From Lentisphaerae bacterium RIFOXYA12_64_32 (GTDB lineage: Bacteria; Verrucomicrobiota; Lentisphaeria; Oligosphaerales; YB12-FULL-65-16): DNA of 34,971 nt. This document shows, piece after piece, positions 6,858 to 13,726 of the stretch (its first letter is position 1; every line of letters starts with the position of its first letter). The position numbers and the translations under genes were made by a program. The stretch is taken from positions 1-34,971 of the forward strand of contig MHBL01000126.1 in NCBI GenBank assembly GCA_001803235.1, written 5' to 3'. The notes beneath the pieces are model-generated. The model had not been told where the DNA came from. It worked only from the letters and a program-made list of their open reading frames with translations, and made no database searches.

Positions 6858-9800
6858 CCAGACCCTGGCCAACCGGGATTCGCGGCAGACTGACCGTCCT
6901 GGTCATGCTCGCCGTCGTGCCGCTGTTCCTGCTCGGAGTGGGGGTGGCGATTTCATACGTGCTGCGTGAAGGGCGGGAGGCCCGCTTAATGACGCTGACG
7001 GAGAAGCCGGAGCACATTGCGGCTCAGATCGAGCACTCGTGGAGCGGCGTCCAGTCCGACGTCCTCTTCCTGGCCGGAATGCCCCCAATTAGTGAGACTC
7101 TGCGGGCCCAGGCGAACAACGGCGTGGATCCGGTGGACGGGGCCAGTACGGTGCACTTCTGGCTCGCACGCATGGCCCAGATTTTCGCAGGCATGGTTGA
7201 GACCAAGGAGATTTATGCTCAGATCATATTCATCAACCGCGACGGCATGGAAGTGGTGCGGGTGGACCTCTCGGGGGGACGGGGTGTCCGGGTGCCTGAC
7301 GAGCAGTTGCAGAACAAGCGCGACCGCTACTACTTCACCGAGACGGCCAAGCTCGCCAAAGGCCAGCGCTACGTCTCGCCTGTTGACTTGAACCAGGACG
7401 GTGGGAAGATCGCGGTGCCGCACCAGCCGACCGTACGTGTGGCAACGCCGGTCTTCGATGCCGCGGGGCAGTTTCAGGGCATCGTCATTGTGAATGTCCT
7501 GTTCGCCGAGGTCCTCAAGGCTGCCAGTGCCGGACATCTGATGGAGTCCAGTGACACCTTTATTGCCGATGAGTCGGGATACTACCTCCATCACTCCGCC
7601 AACCCGGCCAAGACCTGGGGCGGGCCGCGCGACCTCAACACCGGCGAGGGCGTGAAGAAGGACTTCCCAACGGACTGGACGACCATTCTCAGCGGGAGGG
7701 GAAGCAATCTGAAAACGAAGGGTGGGTATGTGGTGATCCAAGTCTGTCGCCTGTGGTCGGAGAACAGCCGTTTCCTCGTGGTGTGCGACGTGATTCCGGA
7801 TTCGGTTCTCATCCAGACCGGGGTGGCAACTCACGTGTTGGCGGTGCTCCTGGTCGCATTGGGTCTGCTGGTTGGGCTCCTGGGCGCGGTGGTCTGGCCG
7901 TTGGGGCGGAGCATCGTTGGCCCCGTGTCCTCTCTTCTCGACGCCGTCACGCGGTTCAGGCGCGGTGACCTGCATGCCAGAGCGCCAGCCGGCAGAGCGG
8001 ACGAAATCGGGGAGCTCACCCAGGCGTTCAACGACATGGCCGAAACCATCGTCAAGAAACAGGAGGGCCTCGAAGCGGAAGTGCGCGAACGCACCGCGAA
8101 GATCCAGACCTCCCGCCAGGCCGCGCTCAGTCTGCTTCAGGACGTGAAGGAGCAGCAGGAGCGGGCCGAGCAGGCCGTGCAGCGGCTGACGGCATCCGAA
8201 CAGGCCCTTGCCTGCCGCGCCGCCTGGTCGGAAGGCCTGCAGAAGGCCGGTGAGGAACTGGCCGCATGCAAAACCGTTGCGGAAGTGGTCCAAGTGGCCG
8301 CGCGAACGCCCGTGACGCACTTGGGCGCCAGCATGGCTTGGGTGAGCGTGCCCCGAGACGGTGGCGGCATGGCGCCGCTGGCGTGCAGTTCACCGGACGT
8401 CCGGCACGACGCGGAAACGTGCGAATGTCCGGTGGCCGTCTATGCTCGCGACCAGAAAAGGATCGTCCCGGACACGCTCGCCGATCCGCCCTACGACACG
8501 TGCCGGGGAGCCGCGCACGCTGGGAGTGCCCGCAGTTGCGACACCTGGCCCATTCACGCAGGCGGCAACGCCTGCCTGGGCACGCTCACGATCCGCTCCC
8601 CTGAGAAGGGCGACGACTCGGGCGTGGTCGCGGCCGGCGCGTTGCTTGACGTCTTCTGCCGCCAGGTCGGGTATGCCTGGGAACGCCTTCTGGCCGAGGC
8701 GGAAATCGGGCGGGCCAGGCAGGCGGCGGAGGCCGCCAACCGCGCCAAGAGCGCGTTCCTGGCCAACCTGAGCCACGAGATCCGCACCCCGATGAACGCC
8801 ATTCTCGGGTTCTCACAGCTCCTGCAGCGCGACCCGGACTCGACTCCAGGACAGCAGCAGCGCCTCGACATAATCATGCACAGCGGCGAGCACCTGCTGG
8901 CCCTGATCAATGACGTGCTCGAGATGTCGAAGATCGAAGCCGGCCGGGTCGAGTTGCATCCCACCGCGTTCAACCTGCACGCCATGCTCGACGACTTGGC
9001 GATGATGTTCCGCGTGCGCACCGACGCCAAGGGTCTCCAATTCGAGGTCAATCACACGGCCGACTTGCCCCGCGGCGTCACCGCCGATGAGGGCAAGCTG
9101 CGCCAGGTGCTCATCAATCTGCTGGGCAATGCCGTCAAGTTCACCCACAAGGGCGGGATTGTCCTGCGCGTGACGACGGCCGCCGCGGAAACGCCTATCG
9201 CAACCGTCGGCCCCGCGGATCGACGCCCTGAGGAAGTAGTGCAAGGCTCCAGCCTTGCAGTCTCCCGCGCCGGCCGTCAGCCCGGGTCTGAGTCCCGTCC
9301 CGCCTGCGCCGGCGGGACGGACGTGGCAGGCGAGCTTGAGCGAGCCGATCCCGCGCCGCTCGCTGAAGCATCGCTGCAATCTTCCGTCCCGCCCGACGGG
9401 CGGGAGCGGAACTCAGGCAAAGACGCCGGAGTCGACCCCTGTCCCCCGCCTCCCCCGAACCCTGAACCCCGAACCCTGAACCCTGAACCCTCCCCGCCGT
9501 CCCCCGCCCTCCGACTCTGCTTCGCGGTCGAGGATACGGGCGTCGGCATTGCCGCCGATGAGATCGGCCGGTTGTTCGCGGCGTTCTCGCAGACCGCCAG
9601 CGGCGTGCGCTCGCAGCAGGGCACCGGGCTGGGCCTGGCCATCAGCCGCCAGTACGTACGGTTGATGGGCGGGGACATCACGGTCGCCAGCGAACCGGAG
9701 CGCGGCAGCGTGTTCCGCTTCGAGGTCGAAGTCGCCCCCGGCGAAGCGCCAGACGCGGCAACGCCCGGAGAGACGCGGCGCGTGGTCGGGATCGTGCCCG

Positions 9801-10438
9801 GTCAGACGCCGTGCCGGGTGCTGGTCGTGGACGACAAGCCGGAGAACCGGATCTTCCTGGTCGAGATACTGAAGGCCGTCGGCTTCGACACGGCCGAAGC
9901 GCGGACCGGCGAGGAGGCCATTGCCCGGTTCGAGGCCTGGCAGCCGCACGCCATCCTGATGGACATGCGCATGCCGGTCATGGACGGGTACGAAGCCACG
10001 CGTCGCATCAAAGCGACCGCGCGCGGCCGGAAAACGCCGGTGATCGCCGTCACCGCCAGCGCCTTTGACGATGAACGCCGCCGCGCCACCGCGGTGGGCG
10101 TGAACGCTTACCTGAGCAAGCCGGTCCAGGTTGCGGACCTGTTCACGACGCTGGCACGCTGCCTGCCGGTCCAATACGTGTACGCCGAGGGCCCAGGCAA
10201 TGGCAAGGGCAAGCCGGCGACACCGCCCGCGTCCGTGACCCCGGCGCAGGTCGCGGGGTTAGCGGCCGACATCCGGAATCGGCTGCGCGCGGCCGTGGCG
10301 AGCGGCGACGGCGAAGCGCTCCTGGCCCTGATGACTCAGGTCGAGGCCGTGGACGCCGACCTGGCCGCCGGTCTGCGCCGCCTCGTCAAGGGTTACGAAT
10401 ACGAACGGTTGCTCGAGTTGCTCGGCAGCGACGGCTGA
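6854..10438 (+). CDS. Hybrid sensor histidine kinase (Cache-HAMP-GAF-HisKA-HATPase-REC)
   Basis: This 1194-residue membrane kinase starts with a transmembrane helix (about 12-37). A periplasmic Cache-type sensor follows (about 45-310), then a second helix (about 324-352), HAMP, a coiled coil and a GAF-like domain (about 470-615). The GAF-like domain carries C523, C525, C550, C562 and C574. HisKA has the phospho-acceptor H641 in LSHEIRTPMN. The ATPase has its N box (LLGNAVKFT, about 754), DTGVGI (about 893) and GTGLGLAIS. A receiver follows, with D1037 in MDMRMP and the Lys of SKPV. The C-terminal tail (about 1120-1194) is helical, with no clear HPt histidine. Between N box and DTGVGI lie about 113 extra residues encoded by repeat DNA (9232-9491). 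The start is the ATG of the 4-bp ATGA overlap with the PAS gene. Confidence 0.9.
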   Translation: MTRPWPTGIRGRLTVLVMLAVVPLFLLGVGVAISYVLREGREARLMTLTEKPEHIAAQIEHSWSGVQSDVLFLAGMPPISETLRAQANNGVDPVDGASTVHFWLARMAQIFAGMVETKEIYAQIIFINRDGMEVVRVDLSGGRGVRVPDEQLQNKRDRYYFTETAKLAKGQRYVSPVDLNQDGGKIAVPHQPTVRVATPVFDAAGQFQGIVIVNVLFAEVLKAASAGHLMESSDTFIADESGYYLHHSANPAKTWGGPRDLNTGEGVKKDFPTDWTTILSGRGSNLKTKGGYVVIQVCRLWSENSRFLVVCDVIPDSVLIQTGVATHVLAVLLVALGLLVGLLGAVVWPLGRSIVGPVSSLLDAVTRFRRGDLHARAPAGRADEIGELTQAFNDMAETIVKKQEGLEAEVRERTAKIQTSRQAALSLLQDVKEQQERAEQAVQRLTASEQALACRAAWSEGLQKAGEELAACKTVAEVVQVAARTPVTHLGASMAWVSVPRDGGGMAPLACSSPDVRHDAETCECPVAVYARDQKRIVPDTLADPPYDTCRGAAHAGSARSCDTWPIHAGGNACLGTLTIRSPEKGDDSGVVAAGALLDVFCRQVGYAWERLLAEAEIGRARQAAEAANRAKSAFLANLSHEIRTPMNAILGFSQLLQRDPDSTPGQQQRLDIIMHSGEHLLALINDVLEMSKIEAGRVELHPTAFNLHAMLDDLAMMFRVRTDAKGLQFEVNHTADLPRGVTADEGKLRQVLINLLGNAVKFTHKGGIVLRVTTAAAETPIATVGPADRRPEEVVQGSSLAVSRAGRQPGSESRPACAGGTDVAGELERADPAPLAEASLQSSVPPDGRERNSGKDAGVDPCPPPPPNPEPRTLNPEPSPPSPALRLCFAVEDTGVGIAADEIGRLFAAFSQTASGVRSQQGTGLGLAISRQYVRLMGGDITVASEPERGSVFRFEVEVAPGEAPDAATPGETRRVVGIVPGQTPCRVLVVDDKPENRIFLVEILKAVGFDTAEARTGEEAIARFEAWQPHAILMDMRMPVMDGYEATRRIKATARGRKTPVIAVTASAFDDERRRATAVGVNAYLSKPVQVADLFTTLARCLPVQYVYAEGPGNGKGKPATPPASVTPAQVAGLAADIRNRLRAAVASGDGEALLALMTQVEAVDADLAAGLRRLVKGYEYERLLELLGSDG
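9232..9491 (+). repeat. Composite repeat insertion inside kinase coding sequence
   Basis: Five elements stand in a row. First is a GGAAGTAGTGCAAGGCTC end (9232-9249), identical in plan to the 5394 element, with hairpin TGCAAGGCT-CC-AGCCTTGCA (9240-9259). Second is hairpin GTCCCGCC-6-GGCGGGAC (9297-9318). Third is hairpin TCCCGCCC-GAC-GGGCGGGA (9387-9405). Last are five tandem GAACCCT-type heptamers (9457-9491). The whole stretch is read through in frame and adds low-complexity Pro/Glu/Ser-rich protein to the ATPase domain. Confidence 0.8.
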
Positions 10439-10510
10439 GCGGCAGGGGCGGCGGCGCGTGACGACGGGAAACCCAGACCGCCTCCTATGAAACTCGCGTG
10501 TCGCCATAGA

Positions 10511-10562
10511 GTGGCCGGAGCGGCTCGCTCCGGCGATTGCGGGACCGAGCCGGTCCCGCCAC
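10511..10562. repeat. 52-bp double-hairpin element with GTGGC/GCCAC ends
   Basis: The element opens GTGGC and closes GCCAC. It contains two perfect hairpins, CCGGAGCG-GCT-CGCTCCGG and GCGGGACC-GAGCC-GGTCCCGC. Its ends resemble those of the elements at 22354-22468 and 29064-29242 (GTGGC ... GTCCCGCGCCAC). Confidence 0.65.
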
Positions 10563-10645
10563 TTTGCCGACCGGCGCCAGGCCGCAAACGCGGTGGCGGC
10601 GTGTTTCATCCTGAGATGACCGGGCGGTCTGCCGCCCGGGGGGCG

Positions 10646-10800
10646 CTGAAGGCGGGACTACGAACCTGGGAGGCGTCCGAGGCTTGTAGTACCGCGTTTA
10701 CGCGGTCCGGATTCCACACGCTGGGGTGCAGGAACGCACCTTTCTGGCGAATCGACGCGTTCCCCGGACCGCCTGAAGGCGGGACTACGAACCTGGGAGG
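10646..10800. repeat. Element with 28-bp direct repeats (GTAGT/ACTAC family)
   Basis: The same 28 bases, from CTGAAGGCGGGACTACGA onward, occur exactly at 10646-10673 and 10773-10800. Between them, TGTAGTACCGCGTTTACGCG (from about 10684) is a hairpin facing the other way. The unit is thus a chain of REP-like hairpins, each bordered by ACTAC/GTAGT. The right copy ends 48 bp before the REC-kinase ATG and may fall within its leader. Confidence 0.75.
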
Positions 10801-10847
10801 ACCCAGGATTGCGAGGAGCGATTGGGATTACCAAGGAGCCCCACCGC

Positions 10848-11963
10848 ATGACCGACCAACGGCAAGACACGGACATCCTCATCGTGGACGACAATCCCGC
10901 CAACCTGGACCTGCTCGGGGGCATGCTCCGGGAACGGGGCTACAAGGTGCGTGCCGCGCCCAGCGGGAAGCTGGCCCTGCAGGCGGCGCGGGCGCGGCCG
11001 CCGGACCTGATCCTGTTGGATATCAACATGCCCGAGATGAGCGGCTACGAAGCCTGCGAACATCTGAAAGCCGACCCGGCCCTGAAGGACATTCCGGTCC
11101 TGTTCATCAGTGCGCTGAGCGAGACGCTGGACAAAGTGAAGGCGTTCCGGGTCGGGGGCGTCGATTACGTGACCAAGCCGTTCCAGTTCGAGGAGGTCGA
11201 AGCGCGGGTCCGGACACACCTGATGCTGCAGCGGCAGAAGCGGGAATTGGCGGCGAGCCTGGCGCGCCTCCAGGAACTCGAACGCCTGCGCGACAACCTC
11301 GTGCACATGGTGGTGCACGACATGCGTTCGCCGCTGATGAGTATCCGCGGCTTTCTCGAAATCCTGCAGATGGACCTGCAGGCGACGCTGAGCGCCGATG
11401 ACGCCGAGATGTTCCAGGTGGCTGTGGACGCGTCCGTGAAGCTCACCGATATGGTCTCCGCGGTGCTGGACGTCAGCCGCATCGAAGCCGGTCAGATGCC
11501 CATCAAGCCGAAGGCCTGCGAACTGAATGATGTGGTTGGAGAGGCGCTCCGCGGTCTGGGCGGGATCACGCACCAGCGGCACGTGGTGTGGGAACCGCCG
11601 CCGGCGCCCGTACCCACATACTGCGACGCGGAAGTGACGGGCAGGATCGTGGCCAATCTGGTCGTCAACGCCGTCAAGTTCACTCCGAAGGACGGCACGA
11701 TCACCATCACGGCGGCCGCCGCCGGCGGTCGGGTGCGTGTGACGGTCGCCGACACGGGGCCGGGCATTCCGCCGGAGTACCGGGAGAAGATCTTCGACAA
11801 GTTCGGGCAGGTCGAGACGCGCCTGACAAGCACCAAGTACTCGACGGGCCTGGGCCTGGCCTTCTGCAAGCTGGCGGCTGAGGCACAAGGCGGTCGCATC
11901 GGTGTCGACAGCGAAGTGGGCCAGGGCAGCGCGTTCTGGTTCGAACTGCCGTGTGAAGGGTGA
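10848..11963 (+). CDS. Response regulator-histidine kinase fusion (REC-HisKA-HATPase)
   Basis: This 371-residue soluble protein has an N-terminal receiver. It shows the acidic pair in IVDDNPAN, phospho-acceptor D58 in LLDINMPEM, and the Lys in YVTKPFQ. A short coiled coil leads to HisKA with H157 in VVHDMRSP, then HATPase with NLVVNAVKFT, DTGPGIPPE and GLGLAFCK. No transmembrane segment or DNA-binding domain is present. Such REC-kinase fusions usually receive phosphate on the receiver and adjust their own kinase activity, acting as a relay after a hybrid kinase. Position directly after the hybrid kinase suggests that it is the next step. ATG 10848 has AAGGAG 9 nt upstream; an in-frame TTG at 10809 is less likely because it lies next to the repeat element. 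Confidence 0.9.
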   Translation: MTDQRQDTDILIVDDNPANLDLLGGMLRERGYKVRAAPSGKLALQAARARPPDLILLDINMPEMSGYEACEHLKADPALKDIPVLFISALSETLDKVKAFRVGGVDYVTKPFQFEEVEARVRTHLMLQRQKRELAASLARLQELERLRDNLVHMVVHDMRSPLMSIRGFLEILQMDLQATLSADDAEMFQVAVDASVKLTDMVSAVLDVSRIEAGQMPIKPKACELNDVVGEALRGLGGITHQRHVVWEPPPAPVPTYCDAEVTGRIVANLVVNAVKFTPKDGTITITAAAAGGRVRVTVADTGPGIPPEYREKIFDKFGQVETRLTSTKYSTGLGLAFCKLAAEAQGGRIGVDSEVGQGSAFWFELPCEG

Positions 11964-11987
11964 TCGAGGGGGCAGTGAGCGAGTGAG

Positions 11988-12103
11988 CCTGTTGCAGAGG
12001 GTCCGGGGATCGGCCTGCAAGGCCGACACTACAGCCAATCGTGAGATTGCGTTCATCGCTGTAGTGGCCGCGTTGTACGCGGCTGCTGGGCTTTTGCAAC
12101 AGG
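11988..12103. repeat. 116-bp nested inverted-repeat element
   Basis: Outer arms CCTGTTGCA (11988-11996) and TGCAACAGG (12095-12103) are perfect. Inside, CACTACAG and CTGTAGTG pair, and each is next to a hairpin: GGCC-TGCAA-GGCC and GCCGCG-TTGTA-CGCGGC. The GTAGT/ACTAC borders link it to the family at 10646 and 21196. It fills most of the 149-bp gap after the REC-kinase, between two convergent genes. Confidence 0.7.
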
Positions 12104-12112
12104 GTCCACTGA

Positions 12113-12616
12113 TTACGGATCACTTCTCTGCCCTGGTTTGGCCGGGGCGGCGCCCTTCCCGAGCGACTCCATCTCGCCGCCGACCTGCGCCTTGAACGAG
12201 AGCAGCAGTTCCGCGAGCTTTGCTTTCTCCGCCTCGGTCAGTTGCTCGGTCATGACGAACTTCTGCAGCGTCATCGCGGCCGACATGTATTCCTTGGCCT
12301 CGATCAACCGGTTCACCTCCGCGATGATCGCATCCACCTTGTTGGCAGGAGCCTGGCCGGCCTTGGCCTGGCCTGACGCCGCCGTGCCCGGGGACGCGCC
12401 TCCAGCTTGCGCCGCACCGGAACCCACGGCGGTTGCCGGGATGGTCACGGCAGGCGGCGCCGGTTCGGTAACCGCCGGACCACCACTCGCAGGGACCGGC
12501 ACACCCGCCCTGCCGGCTTGATGGTACTTCCCGTACAGGACCAGTCCGGCCAGACACGCCAGAAGAACAACCAGCGCCAGGAACAACAACAACCTCATTC
12601 GCGCAGATTCCACCAT
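12113..12616 (-). CDS. Membrane-anchored protein of unknown function
   Basis: This roughly 167-residue protein has an N-terminal hydrophobic helix (LLLFLALVVLLACLAGLVL) acting as signal anchor. A long Ala/Pro/Gly/Thr-rich linker (about residues 35-95) follows, and then a helical C-terminal domain (NKVDAIIAEVNRLIEAKEY ... LTEAEKAKLAELLLSFKA). The layout, a membrane anchor, flexible linker and coiled helices on the far side, is seen but suggests no enzyme. Start at 12616 is favoured by GGAG 8 nt upstream; ATGs at 12637 and 12598 are possible. It lies just downstream of the HNH nuclease gene on the same strand, so the two are probably co-transcribed. I do not recognise the family. Confidence 0.65.
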   Translation of the reverse strand: MVESARMRLLLFLALVVLLACLAGLVLYGKYHQAGRAGVPVPASGGPAVTEPAPPAVTIPATAVGSGAAQAGGASPGTAASGQAKAGQAPANKVDAIIAEVNRLIEAKEYMSAAMTLQKFVMTEQLTEAEKAKLAELLLSFKAQVGGEMESLGKGAAPAKPGQRSDP

Positions 12617-12640
12617 ACCCTCCGCTCCACCATCCACCCT

Positions 12641-12982
12641 TCACCCGCCCCCCGCCCGCAGTCTCACCAGGTACTCCGCCCACTCGACCGGCACCAAGTA
12701 CTTCTTCTGGCTGTTGCACTCCTTGCAGCAAGGGACCACATTGCCGTGCGTGCTCCGCCCACCCCGAACGATGGGGACAATGTGGTCCATCGTGAGTTCA
12801 CTCGGGTGCGCCGGTTGGCCGCAGTAGTGGCATCGACCATCCGCCAAACGGTTCTTCCACCACTGCGACTTCCGCAACTCCCGGCCGCGCGCTTTCTCCC
12901 GTGCCACATGCGCCGGGTCTGCAGACTCGAAAACGAACCCGCTCATGTCCGGGACTGTATCGTCCATACGCTGCTCATTCAT
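12641..12982 (-). CDS. HNH endonuclease
   Basis: This 113-residue protein has the HNH core near its C-terminus: CHYCGQ, MDHIVPIVRGGRSTHGNVVPCC and CKECNSQK. The two CxxC pairs bind a structural zinc. DH plus the Asn of HGN and the terminal Asn/His positions form the beta-beta-alpha-metal active site, as in the McrA/Pfam HNH family. The sequence before it is basic (REKARGRELRKSQWWKNRL). Single-domain HNH proteins of this size may be restriction-related, mobile or host repair nucleases. No methyltransferase or intron is adjacent. The start is uncertain: ATGs at 12982, 12967 and 12946 lack a strong ribosome-binding site, and the frame stays open to 13051. It precedes the membrane-anchored gene at 12113-12616. 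Confidence 0.8.
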   Translation of the reverse strand: MNEQRMDDTVPDMSGFVFESADPAHVAREKARGRELRKSQWWKNRLADGRCHYCGQPAHPSELTMDHIVPIVRGGRSTHGNVVPCCKECNSQKKYLVPVEWAEYLVRLRAGGG

Positions 12983-13054
12983 TCCGCACCCGCACCGTGC
13001 ACCCAACCCACACCGATCGCCGTACTCCACCGGACAAAATCCTGGCCCCACAAC

Positions 13055-13083
13055 TTGTGGCGATCGCCAACATCGGGTACAAT
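13055..13083 (+). promoter_or_regulatory. Promoter for the 115-residue membrane protein
   Basis: TTGTGG (13055-13060), a 17-nt spacer and TACAAT (13078-13083) form a good sigma-70-type site. A small palindrome, TTATT-GCG-AATAA (13101-13113), follows near the predicted transcript start and could be an operator. The leader would be about 125 nt. Confidence 0.6.
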
Positions 13084-13214
13084 AGACATCGGGAACGTAT
13101 TTATTGCGAATAACGTCTCGGAGTTCAAACCGCGAACACCACCGATGGTCGCGATCTCACGCCGGTAGCCCGGACTGCGATCACGACCACGGCACGGCCC
13201 CGTGAGGAGAAACC

Positions 13215-13562
13215 ATGAAGGACCTGCTCAAGTGCCTCGTCATCTTCATCCTGATCGTCATTGGCATTGTCGTGGCCATGGTGGTCATGAACCCGCCGAA
13301 GACCGCGCATCAAAACACGCCTGCACAGAAGTCCTCTGCCCAGCAGAACTCCGGCCGGACATCGACTTCAGCGCCCGCCGCCACGCGATCCACCTCGGCG
13401 CCCGCGTCCGCCCCAACATCGAAGAGACCCGCCGGCGTCGTCGACAGCGTGATGAGCTATGGCACCGGCGACGCCCAAATGCAGATCAAAAAACGCAGCC
13501 AGAGCAAGCTGGACAAGATCCAACAGCAGCAGAACGCCAAGATCTCCGAAGGCGCCAAGTAG
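13215..13562 (+). CDS. Small single-pass membrane protein, unknown
   Basis: This 115-residue protein begins MKDLLKCLVIFILIVIGIVV, a membrane anchor. A Ser/Thr/Ala/Pro-rich linker (about 30-75) follows, and then a short conserved-looking tail (VVDSVMSYGTGDAQMQIKKR) ending in a Gln-rich helix. GAGGAG lies 5 nt before the ATG, and a promoter is visible at 13055. The plan (anchor, low-complexity linker, small helical end) is like the protein encoded at 12113-12616 on the other strand, though no direct sequence kinship is evident. Function unknown. Confidence 0.75.
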   Translation: MKDLLKCLVIFILIVIGIVVAMVVMNPPKTAHQNTPAQKSSAQQNSGRTSTSAPAATRSTSAPASAPTSKRPAGVVDSVMSYGTGDAQMQIKKRSQSKLDKIQQQQNAKISEGAK

Positions 13563-13593
13563 AGCCGACGCGCCGACGGAGAAAACCGGCGCA

Positions 13594-13698
13594 ACAGACC
13601 AAACAGACGGAACGGAGTCCCCGACCACGCATGGCCGCCGCCGCCCCGCCCTCCTCATCACCGGCGGTTTTCTTCTCCGTTTGGTCCGTTTCGTCCGT
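13594..13698. repeat. Inverted pair of nonamer arrays, empty
   Basis: On the plus strand, ACAGACCAA, ACAGACGGA and ACGGAGTCC stand in tandem (13594-13620). On the minus strand, ACGGACGAA, ACGGACCAA and ACGGAGAAG stand in tandem (13672-13698). Both sides also carry an AAAACCGSCG-like tail. The arms face each other across about 51 bp with no gene, between the convergent small membrane protein and RlmD genes. The plan matches that of the GxxExxY flanks. Confidence 0.6.
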
Positions 13699-13726
13699 TC
13701 CCACCCTACGTCCGCCCGGCCCCTGG

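Larger units (their letters stand above)
10439..10847. other. 409-bp intergenic region filled with repeats
   Basis: The gap between the hybrid kinase and the REC-kinase holds two repeat elements, at 10511-10562 and 10646-10800. A further hairpin, GGGCGGTCTGCCGCCC, lies near 10622-10637. I see no promoter and no gene. Confidence 0.6.
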
